A stretch of 64,000 bases of DNA from Pseudoxanthomonas daejeonensis (GTDB lineage Bacteria; Pseudomonadota; Gammaproteobacteria; Xanthomonadales; Xanthomonadaceae): contig NZ_PDWN01000005.1 in NCBI RefSeq assembly GCF_010093205.1, positions 62,001 through 126,000 of the forward strand. The letters are read 5' to 3'. The position numbers were made by a program, and so were the translations under genes. The notes under the pieces are model-generated. The model searched no databases, was not told the origin of the DNA, and saw only the letters and a list, made by a program, of their open reading frames with translations. Of the stretch, positions 9,859-17,965 are shown one piece after another. The stretch's first letter is position 1; every line of letters begins with the position of its first letter.

Positions 9859-10569
9859 ATGCCCCGGCTTCTGCTGTTCCTCGCCTGCCTCTGCCTGGCG
9901 CTGCCGCCGGCGACGGTGCGGGCGCAGCAGGTGCAACGCTGCATCGGGCCGGACGGGCGCGCGGTCTACACCGACCGCCGCTGCGACGACATCGGCGCGA
10001 TCTCCCGGCTTCCGCCAGCGGCGGCCGGCGAAGGGCCGCGGCTGTTCCGTGGCGGCTGTCCGCGCCAGCTCAGCCAGCTGGTCGGCGAGATCGGCGCGGC
10101 CATCCAGAACCGCGACGTCAATCGCCTGGCCAGCGTGTACGACTGGAGCGGAGCAACCGACGCCTCGGCCTCGCGAACGCTCGATCGCCTGGAGGCGATG
10201 GCCGAACGTCCGCTGGTGGACATCGTCCCGGTCTACGCCAGTAGTGATGCCATGCCGCTGCCGGAACCGCCGCCCCCGGACAATGTGGCGCGGGATGAAG
10301 GTGCAGAGGTGGACGCCCGTGCAGCGTCGACGGGTCCCGAAGCCTGGATGCCCAGCTGGACCAGCAGCGAGGGATCCGCCAACCCTCCGGATGTCGAAGC
10401 CGCGGGCATTGCCGGCGCCGCGACCGCAACGGTACGCGCGCCCCTGCCACCCGCACGACCGCGCCCGGTCGGCCTGCGCGTCGAACAGACCCTCGCCGGC
10501 CGCGCCACGCCATCGCACACGGTATTCGGCCTGCGCCGCAGCTACGGCTGCTTCTGGCTCACGCTCTAG
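9859..10569 (+). CDS. exported protein with DUF4124-like N-terminal domain
   Basis: A 236-residue protein with a clear signal peptide (MPRLLLFLACLCLALPPATVRAQ). The mature N terminus has VQRCIGPDGRAVYTDRRCDD, a Cys-pair/aromatic pattern like DUF4124 (usually YKW...G...YTD). The rest is Pro/Ala-rich and poorly conserved, with two further Cys (GGCPRQLSQLVGEI and the C-terminal YGCFWLTL). Likely periplasmic; function unknown. A TAGGCT hexamer (9847-9852) ends 6 bases before the ATG, so the mRNA may be leaderless. Confidence 0.75.
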   Translation: MPRLLLFLACLCLALPPATVRAQQVQRCIGPDGRAVYTDRRCDDIGAISRLPPAAAGEGPRLFRGGCPRQLSQLVGEIGAAIQNRDVNRLASVYDWSGATDASASRTLDRLEAMAERPLVDIVPVYASSDAMPLPEPPPPDNVARDEGAEVDARAASTGPEAWMPSWTSSEGSANPPDVEAAGIAGAATATVRAPLPPARPRPVGLRVEQTLAGRATPSHTVFGLRRSYGCFWLTL

Positions 10570-10640
10570 GCCGATCCCCGCATCCCGCGCACCGTCGCGG
10601 CCTGGGGCAGAATGGCCCTGTACCCGTGCGGAGCAGGCCC

Positions 10641-11552
10641 ATGCAGTTCCCCGAGAAGATCTGGCACAACGGAACGATCAAGCCCTGGGCCGAGGCGACC
10701 ACCCACGTGATGGCGCACGCGATCCACTACGGCTCATCCGTGTTCGAGGGACTGCGCGCCTACGACACCCCCAAGGGGCCGGCGATCTTCCGCCTTGGCG
10801 ACCACACCCGGCGGCTGTTCAAGTCGGCCAGGATCTACGACATCGTCATTCCGTACACGCCCGGGCAGATCGACGCCGCGTGCCGTGACATCGTGGCGGC
10901 CAACGGCCTGCGCAGCGCCTACCTGCGCCCGGTCGCATTCCGCGGCGCCGGCAGCATCGGCCTCGCCGCCGAGACGCCGATCGACGTGGCGGTCGCCGCG
11001 CTGGATTTCGGCCGCTACCTCGGCGCCGAGGCGCTGGAACAGGGCATCGACGCGTGCGTCTCCAGCTGGCAGCGATTCGCGCCCAACACGGTCCCCGCCG
11101 GCGCCAAGGCCGGCGGCAACTACCTGTCCGGGCAACTGGTGACGCGCGAGGCGCGCCGCCACGGATACGGCGAAGGCATCGCGCTCGCATCCACCGGGCT
11201 GCTCAGCGAAGGCGCGGGCGAGAACCTGTTCCTGGTGTTCGACGGCGCCCTGCACACCACGCCGGCCAGCGCTTCGATCCTGAGCGGGATCACCCGCGAT
11301 TCGATCGTGAAGCTCGCCCGCGACGCCGGGATCGAGGTGGTCGAGCGCGACATCCCGCGCGAGTACCTGTACCTGTGCGACGAGCTGCTGATGTGCGGAA
11401 CCGCCGCGGAGATCACGCCGCTGCGTTCGGTCGACGGGAAGCCGGTCGGTGATGGGGTCCCCGGCCCGGTGACCCGGCGACTGCAACAGCTGTTCTTCGG
11501 CCTGTTCGATGGCAGCACGGCCGACACGCGTGGCTGGCTGGAGTACGTCTGA
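10641..11552 (+). CDS. ilvE: branched-chain amino acid aminotransferase
   Basis: PLP enzyme for the last step of valine, leucine and isoleucine synthesis. The 303-residue fold-type IV protein has HYGSSVFEGLRAY near the N terminus, the PLP-binding Lys (about residue 156) in AGAKAGGNYLSGQ, EGAGENLFLV, and SILSGITRDSI. I choose the ATG at 10641 because GGAG (10630-10633) sits 7 bases ahead; a GTG at 10626 would place the Shine-Dalgarno inside the gene. A D-amino acid or aminodeoxychorismate lyase role is less likely given the length and motifs. Confidence 0.96.
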   Translation: MQFPEKIWHNGTIKPWAEATTHVMAHAIHYGSSVFEGLRAYDTPKGPAIFRLGDHTRRLFKSARIYDIVIPYTPGQIDAACRDIVAANGLRSAYLRPVAFRGAGSIGLAAETPIDVAVAALDFGRYLGAEALEQGIDACVSSWQRFAPNTVPAGAKAGGNYLSGQLVTREARRHGYGEGIALASTGLLSEGAGENLFLVFDGALHTTPASASILSGITRDSIVKLARDAGIEVVERDIPREYLYLCDELLMCGTAAEITPLRSVDGKPVGDGVPGPVTRRLQQLFFGLFDGSTADTRGWLEYV

Positions 11553-11626
11553 GGCGCGAGCGTGTGCGGCGGAGCCGGCGCCTGGACGGGGCCGAACCCG
11601 TCGCCGCCCGCGCGCCATGATTTGCA

Positions 11627-12994
11627 TCACCCGGCGGTACCCGTCTCCACCGGCGCAGCGCCGCTGAACGACAACGTGGCCACCACGCCATGGTTGCCAT
11701 CATGGCGTGGCCGGACGCTCACGTCCCAGCCATACAGGTCGCACAACCGGCCGACGATGGACAGGCCGATGCCGGCCCCCTGCGAATGCCCGGCGTGCGT
11801 ACCGCGATAGCCGCGCTGGAACAGCCGCGCCGCGTCCTCCTCGCTCAGGCCCGGCCCGGTATCGACCACCTGCACCCCATCCGCCAGCAGGCAGACCACG
11901 ACCTCGCCTTGCGGCGTGTACTTGACCGCGTTGCCGATCAGGTTGCCCAGCGCCACCGACAATGCGGCCTCCGGCGCCTCGATCACCAAGCCCGGCTCGC
12001 CTTCGATGCGCAGCTCCAGCGGCTTGCCGCCCAGCTGGGCACGATGCGATTCCAGCAGCTGCTCGGCGACCTTGGCCACGTCGCTGCTGCCCTGGCCGCG
12101 CTCGTTGCGCGACAGCAGCAGCAGCGAGCCGATCAGGTCGGTGCACTGCTGCTCGGCACGCTGGATGCGTTGCAGGCGCGCGCGGGTGCGCTCGTCCAGC
12201 TCCGGCCGCGACAGCAGCAGTTCGACCGCGCCCTTGATCACCGCCAGCGGCGTGCGCAGCTCGTGGCTGACGTCGGCATTGAATTCGCGGTCGCGCTGGA
12301 CCACTTCGGTCAGCCGCAAGGAATAGTCGTCCAGCGCCTCGGCCAGCTGGCCGACTTCGTCCTCGGGGAAGTGCGTCGCCAGACGGCGCGGGTGGCTGCT
12401 GCCGCGATAGGCACGCAGCCGCGCCGCCAGTTCGGTTACCGGCCTCATCACCCTCGAGGCCGACCACCACCCGATTACCAGCGACAGCGCGCTGAACAGC
12501 AGGATCGAGACGTACAGCGCGCGCTTGAGCTGCGCCTCGCCGCGCATGCTCTGGGTCATGTCGTAGGCGAGGAAGAACCACTCGTTCGGGGTCTTGCGGA
12601 CGGCGAGCTTGTAGGCGAACGGGTCGCCGTTGTCGTCGCGGCCGGTGATGCTGTGGATGCCGTCGGGCAGCTCGTACCAGTCCGGCTGCATGACCCGCAG
12701 CTGCTCGAAGTCGGCCCGCTTCACCACCCGGCCGCGCATCTGCTGCACCGGCAGGTCCGGGTTGCGGCTGGGATCGACGTAGAACCGGCGCGCGAACTCG
12801 TCGATGTTGGTGTTCATCACCTCCTCGACCAGCTCGCTCTCGACCCGCTGGCGCGAGTAGTCGGTCAGGAACGCGAACAGTGCCGTCAGGCCGGTGCCCA
12901 GCAGCAGGAACGAAAGGATGATGCGGGTGCGCAGCCGCCGGCGGAAGCGCCGTGGGCTGCGGGTCGCCGGCGCGGTCCCGTCAGGTGCCGCCAT
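11627..12994 (-). CDS. sensor histidine kinase
   Basis: Inner-membrane kinase of 455 residues: TM1 about residues 25-45, a periplasmic sensor of about 110 residues, TM2 about 165-190, HAMP linker, HisKA with the phospho-acceptor His244 in DVSHELRTPLAVIKG, and a HATPase with NLIGNAVKYTP, DTGPGLSEEDA and GAGIGLSIV. It follows its response regulator with a 14-base overlap. The layout resembles the Xanthomonas ColS/VgrS type, whose sensor domain has ExxE metal-binding motifs; an ELVE sequence occurs in the sensor here, but that is weak evidence for an iron ligand. Confidence 0.93.
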   Translation of the reverse strand: MAAPDGTAPATRSPRRFRRRLRTRIILSFLLLGTGLTALFAFLTDYSRQRVESELVEEVMNTNIDEFARRFYVDPSRNPDLPVQQMRGRVVKRADFEQLRVMQPDWYELPDGIHSITGRDDNGDPFAYKLAVRKTPNEWFFLAYDMTQSMRGEAQLKRALYVSILLFSALSLVIGWWSASRVMRPVTELAARLRAYRGSSHPRRLATHFPEDEVGQLAEALDDYSLRLTEVVQRDREFNADVSHELRTPLAVIKGAVELLLSRPELDERTRARLQRIQRAEQQCTDLIGSLLLLSRNERGQGSSDVAKVAEQLLESHRAQLGGKPLELRIEGEPGLVIEAPEAALSVALGNLIGNAVKYTPQGEVVVCLLADGVQVVDTGPGLSEEDAARLFQRGYRGTHAGHSQGAGIGLSIVGRLCDLYGWDVSVRPRHDGNHGVVATLSFSGAAPVETGTAG

Positions 12995-13664
12995 CGGGAG
13001 CCGCGATGCGGTAGCCGATGCCGTGCCTGGTCTGGATGTAGGGAACGGGGAACGGCTTGTCGATCACCGCGCGCAGGCCGTGGATGTGCACGCGCAAGGA
13101 ATCGGAATCGGGCAACTCCTCGCCCCAGACCCGGGTCTCCAGTTCCTGGCGGGTGACCACCGCCGGCGAGGCCTCCATCAGCGCCTGCAGGATTTTCAGC
13201 GCGGTCGGGTTGAGTTGCAGCAACCTGCCCTCGCGCCGGACCTCGAGGGTGTCGAGGTTGTACTCCACGTCGCCGGTATTGAGCACGCGCGTCTGCACGC
13301 CCTTGCCGCGGCGCGACAGCGCGTTGAGCCGGACCTCCACTTCCTGCAGCGCGAACGGCTTGATCAGGTAGTCGTCGGCGCCGGAGTCGAAGCCGGCGAG
13401 CTTGTTCTCCAGGCTGTCGCGGGCGGTGAGCATCAGCACCGGGGTCTGCTTGCGGGCTTCGTTGCGCAGCTTGCGGCAGACCTCGATGCCATCCATGCCC
13501 GGCAGGTTCAGGTCCAGCACGATCGCGTCGAAGTCATGCACCACGGCCAGGTGCAGGCCGGTCACGCCATCGGCGGCGAAATCCACGGTATGGCCACGGT
13601 CCTCGAGGTAATCACCGAGGTTGGCCGCGATGTCGCTGTTGTCTTCGATGACGAGGATGCGCAT
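12981..13664 (-). CDS. OmpR-family response regulator
   Basis: A 227-residue two-domain regulator: receiver domain with acidic residues E7/D8, phospho-acceptor Asp51 (IVLDLNLPG), Thr in LMLTARDS and Lys in YLIKPF, followed by a winged-helix DNA-binding domain (RQELETRVWGEELPDSDSLRVHI). The sequence closely recalls ColR/VgrR of Xanthomonas, though I cannot confirm orthology. ATG at 13664 gives MRILVIEDNSDI, the usual start; a GTG at 13673 touches the upstream stop codon. Its partner kinase overlaps its 3' end. Confidence 0.95.
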   Translation of the reverse strand: MRILVIEDNSDIAANLGDYLEDRGHTVDFAADGVTGLHLAVVHDFDAIVLDLNLPGMDGIEVCRKLRNEARKQTPVLMLTARDSLENKLAGFDSGADDYLIKPFALQEVEVRLNALSRRGKGVQTRVLNTGDVEYNLDTLEVRREGRLLQLNPTALKILQALMEASPAVVTRQELETRVWGEELPDSDSLRVHIHGLRAVIDKPFPVPYIQTRHGIGYRIAAPDGGT

Positions 13665-13673
13665 GGAAGACAC

Positions 13674-14162
13674 TCAGTTGGCGGCCGGCATCTGCACGCG
13701 GCGCATCTTCGAGAGCTGCTGCTCGGTTTCCTCGCGGGCGCGCCGGCGCTCGGCCACGGTCATGCAGCTGTTGGTGGCGCGGTGGGAACCGACCTTCTTC
13801 TCGCGGGTGCACACCAGGCGGCTGTCCTCGCGGGCCTGGGTCAGCAGCGTGTTGACCAGCTCCTGCTCGTTGAACACTTCGACCTTGGTCGCTGCCGGCA
13901 GCTGGTTCACGCTCTGCACGTCGCCGAGCAGGCCGGAGATGCGGTTGAGCGAGGAAGTCACGCGCTGCCGGTCGTCGGGGGAGATCTCGGCGTAGGTCTT
14001 GCCGTCGCCCAGTGCGGTCACGATGGCGGTGCGCTGGGCTTCGAACGAGCTGCTCAGGTCGAGCCCCTTCTCCGGCGAGAACGCGTCGCCCTGGGACTGG
14101 ATGTTGGCACTGGCCACGAGCGGCGCCAGGGCGAGAGCGGAAAGCATGAGCAGCTTGTACAT
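13674..14162 (-). CDS. exported protein preceding the two-component pair
   Basis: A 162-residue protein with a signal peptide (MYKLLMLSALALAPLVASA) and a helical, Gln/Glu/Arg-rich mature part that includes VCTREKKVGSHRATNSCMT (two Cys, possibly a disulfide) near the C terminus. I do not recognise a family. The start ATG at 14162 has GAGG just ahead. It ends 9 bases before the response regulator ATG and so is almost certainly in one operon with it, suggesting a periplasmic accessory or a target of the system (inference). Confidence 0.85.
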   Translation of the reverse strand: MYKLLMLSALALAPLVASANIQSQGDAFSPEKGLDLSSSFEAQRTAIVTALGDGKTYAEISPDDRQRVTSSLNRISGLLGDVQSVNQLPAATKVEVFNEQELVNTLLTQAREDSRLVCTREKKVGSHRATNSCMTVAERRRAREETEQQLSKMRRVQMPAAN

Positions 14163-14214
14163 GGGACCTCGCAACGAGAGGGATTGGGAATCGCCAGGAC
14201 GCGGGCGTATTCCG

Positions 14215-14243
14215 ATTCTGCCTGCCGATCGGGAACCGGGCAA
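14215..14243 (-). promoter_or_regulatory. candidate promoter of the exported protein/two-component operon
   Basis: On the minus strand TTGCCC (plus 14238-14243) and CAGAAT (plus 14215-14220) are separated by 17 bases. The predicted start is at about 14208, about 45 bases before the ATG at 14162. It lies just downstream of the terminator at 14262-14294, so the operon is insulated from rimK. Confidence 0.5.
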
Positions 14244-14261
14244 ACGGCGGCGGACGGATAC

Positions 14262-14294
14262 AAAAAGGCCCAGGCTGGGGAGACCGCCTGGGCC
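14262..14294 (-). terminator. intrinsic terminator
   Basis: Read on the minus strand, a perfect 9-bp stem GGCCCAGGC / GCCTGGGCC (plus 14267-14275 with 14286-14294) with a 10-base loop is followed by TTTTTG. It ends transcription coming from rimK or from the candidate small RNA just upstream. Confidence 0.88.
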
Positions 14295-14440
14295 AAAGGA
14301 TTGCCCCGATTACCGTATCTCGTATTGACGACCGGGGGACCTTGGTTCCCTGGCTGACGATGGAGCTGCGGTCCGACGGAGCCTAAGCCGGAATCGATTA
14401 AAGCCGTGTTAAAGCGCAGGCCCCAACGACCGGGGCAACA
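14262..14440 (-). ncRNA. candidate structured small RNA or long structured 3' UTR
   Basis: The 314-base gap 14163-14476 has no convincing gene but much structure on the minus strand. TTGCCCCG (plus 14431-14438) and CGGGGCAA (plus 14301-14308) form a perfect 8-bp closing stem around about 120 bases, and the terminator follows at once. Inside are CTGCG/CGCAG (14415-14419 with 14366-14370) and a GGGAACC-AA-GGTCCC hairpin (14336-14350). The 10-mer ACGACCGGGG (plus strand) occurs twice (14328-14337, 14426-14435). A weak promoter (TTCCTT, 17 bases, GTTAAT) could start transcription near 14440. I cannot match it to a known family; it could also be the 3' UTR of rimK. Confidence 0.45.
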
Positions 14441-14476
14441 CACGTCAATTAACATATGTTGCTGATATAAAAGGAA

Positions 14477-15346
14477 TTATCTCGAAGACACGTAGTCGAT
14501 GATGGCCCCGGCTACGTCCACCTTGCAGGCCCCCTCGACCCCCTCCAGGCCCGGGGTCGAGTTGACCTCCAGGACCAGCGGACCCCGTGTCGAACGGATC
14601 AGGTCGACGCCGGCCACGCCCAGCCCCAGTGCCTGCGCCGAGCGCACGGCCACCGCCTGCTCCTCGGCGCTGGCTTCAGCCGGGAAGCCCTCGCCGCCCC
14701 GGTGCAGGTTCGAGCGGAATTCGCCCTCGGCCGCCTGCCGGCGCATCGCCGCCACCACCCGGTCGCCGACCACGAAGCAGCGCAGGTCGGCGCCATTGGC
14801 CTCGGCCACGAACTCCTGGACCAGGAAGCTGGCGTAAAGCCCGCGCAGGGTCTCCACCACCGCGCGCGAGGCCGAGGTCTTCTCGGTCAGCATCACTCCC
14901 GCGCCCTGGGTGCCCTCGTTGAGCTTGACCACGTGCGGTGGCGGCCCGAGCAGCGAGAGCAGGTCGACAGTGTCGTCCGGGTTGTCGCCGAACACCGTGG
15001 TCGGCAACCCGATCCCCTGCGCGGCCAGCAACTGGTGCGTACGCAGCTTGTCGCGGGCTCGCAGGATCGCGTCGGGCGGATTGGGCGTCCAGCTGCCCAT
15101 CAGTTCGAACTGGCGCAGCACCGCGGTGGCGTAGCGGGTGATCGAGGTGCCGATCCGCGGGATCACCACGTCGTAGCCCGTCACCGGCCGGCCCTTGTAG
15201 CGCATCGAGAAACCGCCGGGCGCGATGCGCATGTAACAGCGCAGGGGATCCAGCACGCGCACGCTGTGGTGGCGCGCGCGCGCGGCTTCCACCAGCCGGC
15301 GGGTGGAATACAGCGAGGCGTTGCGGGAAAGGATCGCCAGCTTCAT
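14477..15346 (-). CDS. rimK: RimK-type ATP-grasp ligase (ribosomal protein S6 glutamate ligase family)
   Basis: A 289-residue ATP-grasp enzyme. It begins MKLAILSRN as in RimK, has the N-terminal [19 protein letters not shown], central [14 protein letters not shown] (ATP-binding loop), [16 protein letters not shown], and C-terminal [13 protein letters not shown] with metal-binding Glu and Asn. E. coli RimK adds glutamates to the C terminus of S6; related ligases act on other substrates, so specificity is inferred. It ends 183 bases before the minus-strand terminator region, an unusually long 3' gap. Confidence 0.9.
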   Translation of the reverse strand: MKLAILSRNASLYSTRRLVEAARARHHSVRVLDPLRCYMRIAPGGFSMRYKGRPVTGYDVVIPRIGTSITRYATAVLRQFELMGSWTPNPPDAILRARDKLRTHQLLAAQGIGLPTTVFGDNPDDTVDLLSLLGPPPHVVKLNEGTQGAGVMLTEKTSASRAVVETLRGLYASFLVQEFVAEANGADLRCFVVGDRVVAAMRRQAAEGEFRSNLHRGGEGFPAEASAEEQAVAVRSAQALGLGVAGVDLIRSTRGPLVLEVNSTPGLEGVEGACKVDVAGAIIDYVSSR

Positions 15347-15419
15347 CGGCGCGTCACCGTGAACGATGCCTTTGGGACGCGAAACGCCGCGGATCTGTCC
15401 GCGGCGCTATCGGCATGTG

Positions 15420-15493
15420 TGGAGCGGGTGATGGGAATCGAACCCACGCTAGCAGCTTGGGAAGCTGCAGTTCTACCATTGAACTACACCCGC
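15420..15493 (-). tRNA. tRNA-Gly(CCC)
   Basis: Full cloverleaf on the minus strand: acceptor GCGGGTG/CACCCGC, anticodon stem GCAGC/GCTGC around the 7-base loop TTCCCAA (anticodon CCC, reading GGG), T-arm GTGGG-TTCGATT-CCCAT, and an encoded 3' TCCA. Length 74 including CCA. Confidence 0.97.
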
Positions 15494-15539
15494 GGATGAC
15501 CGGCAGTCTATGCGCCCGCGGGGCGCCCGTGCAACGCCA

Positions 15540-15570
15540 GCCGGGTACGCACGCGGGGTGCGCACCCGGC
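15540..15570 (-). terminator. hairpin after the autotransporter gene
   Basis: GCCGGGTACGCAC (15540-15552) pairs with GTGCGCACCCGGC (15558-15570) with one mismatch and a 5-base loop, 13 bases past the stop of the autotransporter gene. No T tract follows, so termination is only a possibility. Confidence 0.35.
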
Positions 15571-15582
15571 CGCTGTGGTGGA

Positions 15583-17373
15583 TCAGAAACTGCCGCCCAG
15601 GCTGAGGAACACGCCGCTGTCGCTGCCGCCATCCTGGCCGGCGCTGGCGCGCACGCCCGCATCGGCGTCCAGCCCGAACAGGCCGAAGCGCGCGCCCAGC
15701 ACCACGGTGCCGAAGTCGCCATCGAAGTCCACGCCCGGCACTGCGTACTCCTGGTCGGGCAGGGTCTGCAGGCGGGCGAAGACCTCCTCCTGCGCATCCT
15801 CGAATTCATGGTCCCAGGTGGCGCGCAGGTAAGGCGTCCAGCTGCCGGCGTCGTAGCGCACCTGCCAGCCGAGGCTGCCGACCAGCGAGTCCAGGGTCTG
15901 GTCCGAATAGGCCAGGGCGGTGGAGGACAGGTTGTCCTCGCTGAAGCCGTCCACCTCGACCTTCTGCCACAGCAGGCCGGCGACCGGCCCATGGCGCAGC
16001 GCGCCCTCGCCGAAGTCGTAGCCGCCGTTGACGCCGAACGCGGTATTGCTGCCATCGGTCGAACCGTTGTGGCGGCGCATCGACGGGCCCATGCGCACGT
16101 CGCGGGTCACGTCGTAGTCCAGGCTGGTGTAGCTGGCCTGGGCGTTGACCCAGCTGCGCCCGCCGTACCAGCCAAGGAAGCCGCCGAAGGTCGCATCGGT
16201 CTGCTCGAAGTCGCCGCGGTTGCCGCCGAAGTCGGCATCCATGCGGCCATAGCCGAGGAAGCCGCCGGCGACGATGCCGTTGCCGTTGGCCCAGTCCAGG
16301 CCGAACAGGCCGGCCGGGGCCATGCCGTCGTAGAGGTCCGCATGGTCGTAGCGCTGGGTGTCGGCGCGCACGCCGCCCCACCAGCGCAGGCCGGCCGGCG
16401 CCTCCGGCAGGTGGTAGGCGACCTGGTCGGCGCGGCTGCGGCCGATGACCTTGGCCGAGTGCGGCAGGACGCCGATCAGTTGAGGGCCCTCAAGTACGGA
16501 GATGGCGTAATCGGCCAGGATCGCGTGCGCGGCGCCGCTGGGATGCACGCCATCGGCGAACAGGTAGGTACTGGCCGCGTCGGGCGCCACCAGCGAGGAC
16601 GGGTTGCAGGTCAGCGAGCTGCCGGACGGAGGAAGGCAGGCGGTCTGGGTGACGTTGCGCATGCCGTACGTCACCGGGCTGGCGACCACTTCGCGCAGCA
16701 TGCTGAAGGTGTCCAGCGGGATCACCCGGTAGCCGGCCTGCGACAGTGCGCCGTACATGGAGGTGTTGTAGGTCGTGGCCAGCTGGGTCAGCGTCGCCTG
16801 CGCCACCGGGCCGGCAGCGATGGCGTTTGGAGTGATGCCCATGTCCGGCAGGCTCGGAACCAGAATGTAGCGCGCGCCTGCAGCGTCGAGCGTGCCCACG
16901 ATCTGGACGACGCCGCCCACCGCGGTGGCGAGGGTCGCCTGCGGCGGCGCGCCGGCGGCGACCGCGAACAGGTCGTTGGCGCCGGTCCACACCGTGTAGA
17001 GGGTGTCGGGGTTGGCCTTGCCGCCGTTGGCGGCCAGGTAGCGCCCGACCTGCGACACCGTCGACTCGGCCGCGCCGTTCTGCACCGTGACCCGCGAACC
17101 GCCCTGGGCGTAATTGTCGCCGCCCTGGTTGTCGGTGAAGCCGTTGCCGTCGTAGCGGTCGGCCAGGTACTCGGCCCAGACCCAGGCCGGGTTGGTGGTG
17201 AACTTGCCGGTGATCGGGCGCACGTTGGCCGGCAGCTGGTTCTGGAAGTGGCCCGAATCGGTGAGGCTGTCACCGAAGAACACGGCGCCTTCGAACTCTC
17301 CCGCCAGGGCCGGAGCGGCCGCCAGGGCCAGGGCAACGGCGAGCGTCGAGCGGAGCGGACGGGGAGCGGACAT
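15583..17373 (-). CDS. GDSL-type autotransporter esterase/lipase
   Basis: A 596-residue surface esterase of the EstA type. A signal peptide (LAVALALAAAPALAGE) leads to an SGNH/GDSL hydrolase passenger with block I FGDSLTDSG, GANDLF, and the block V Asp/His in DGVHPSGAAH. From about residue 340 onward is a 12-strand autotransporter beta-barrel (WGGVRADTQRYDHAD, GLDWANGNGIVAGGF) ending in the aromatic terminus LGGSF recognised by the Bam machinery. It hydrolyses ester substrates at the cell surface; the natural substrate is unknown. It is transcribed alone, toward the tRNA gene. Confidence 0.93.
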   Translation of the reverse strand: MSAPRPLRSTLAVALALAAAPALAGEFEGAVFFGDSLTDSGHFQNQLPANVRPITGKFTTNPAWVWAEYLADRYDGNGFTDNQGGDNYAQGGSRVTVQNGAAESTVSQVGRYLAANGGKANPDTLYTVWTGANDLFAVAAGAPPQATLATAVGGVVQIVGTLDAAGARYILVPSLPDMGITPNAIAAGPVAQATLTQLATTYNTSMYGALSQAGYRVIPLDTFSMLREVVASPVTYGMRNVTQTACLPPSGSSLTCNPSSLVAPDAASTYLFADGVHPSGAAHAILADYAISVLEGPQLIGVLPHSAKVIGRSRADQVAYHLPEAPAGLRWWGGVRADTQRYDHADLYDGMAPAGLFGLDWANGNGIVAGGFLGYGRMDADFGGNRGDFEQTDATFGGFLGWYGGRSWVNAQASYTSLDYDVTRDVRMGPSMRRHNGSTDGSNTAFGVNGGYDFGEGALRHGPVAGLLWQKVEVDGFSEDNLSSTALAYSDQTLDSLVGSLGWQVRYDAGSWTPYLRATWDHEFEDAQEEVFARLQTLPDQEYAVPGVDFDGDFGTVVLGARFGLFGLDADAGVRASAGQDGGSDSGVFLSLGGSF

Positions 17374-17517
17374 GGAGTCTCCTGTTGTGGATCTGGGTAG
17401 GCCCGGGCGGGCAAGGCATTACAGCGTACGGCTGCGAATGGTCAATCGTCCGCCCAAGCGGGCCGGCACACACGCTGCGCTGCGGCATGCCGCGAGCGGG
17501 CGATGCGACAATGGGCC

Positions 17518-17718
17518 ATGGACATCGCATTGAACGGGGAGCCGCGCACCCTTCCGCCCGGCACGACGGTGGCGGGGCTGCTGCAGGCCGAGGGCCTGGC
17601 CGGGCGCCGGGTCGCGGTCGAGGTCGACGGCGACATCGTTCCGCGTGGCGCGCACGAGGCACGGGTGCTGGAGCCCGGCAACCGGGTCGAGATCGTGCAC
17701 GCGCTCGGCGGCGGCTAG
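17518..17718 (+). CDS. thiS: sulfur carrier protein ThiS
   Basis: A 66-residue ubiquitin-fold carrier that delivers sulfur as a C-terminal thiocarboxylate to the thiazole synthase ThiG. It has the ALNGEPRTLPPGTTVAGLL start and the essential Gly-Gly C terminus (HALGGG). The ATG at 17518 is preceded 5 bases earlier by GACAAT, so the message may be leaderless; a start at 17503 is possible but unlike the family. No TPP riboswitch is visible ahead of it. Confidence 0.93.
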   Translation: MDIALNGEPRTLPPGTTVAGLLQAEGLAGRRVAVEVDGDIVPRGAHEARVLEPGNRVEIVHALGGG

Positions 17719-17953
17719 TCGCCGGGAAATTCCGCGGCGCGAACGCGCCCTGGTCACACCCGCCGGCGCGAAAGCTCCAGGCCGGGGCACGTTCCAACGC
17801 GCAGCAGCCCGACTGCGGCTGCAGTCATGATGGCGCGGCGCCGGGTCGTCGCTCGCATGGCCGCAACACCCGCTCGTGCCCTCGCATGCCGTCACCCGGA
17901 CGGATCCGCAGGCAAAGCATGCACGGGCGGTTCCGGCCACGGCGCCACCGGTC

Positions 17954-17959
17954 CATAAT
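17954..17959 (+). promoter_or_regulatory. candidate -10 element of thiG
   Basis: CATAAT ends 6 bases before the thiG ATG, which would place the transcription start at or next to the start codon. The 247-base thiS-thiG gap holds no other recognisable feature. No good -35 box is seen. Confidence 0.4.
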
Positions 17960-17965
17960 CGCGCG

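Noticed and set aside
14054-14455. 133-codon minus-strand frame starting in the gap after rimK
   Set aside because: It runs through the terminator and into the exported-protein gene in another frame; no family resemblance. The gap is better explained by RNA structure.
15415-17400. 661-codon plus-strand frame opposite the autotransporter gene
   Set aside because: Antisense shadow with no recognisable motif; it also reads through the tRNA gene.
17374-17517. Possible TPP riboswitch ahead of thiS
   Set aside because: The conserved CTGAGA and ACCTGATCTGG-type segments are absent here and ahead of thiE (60505-60573).
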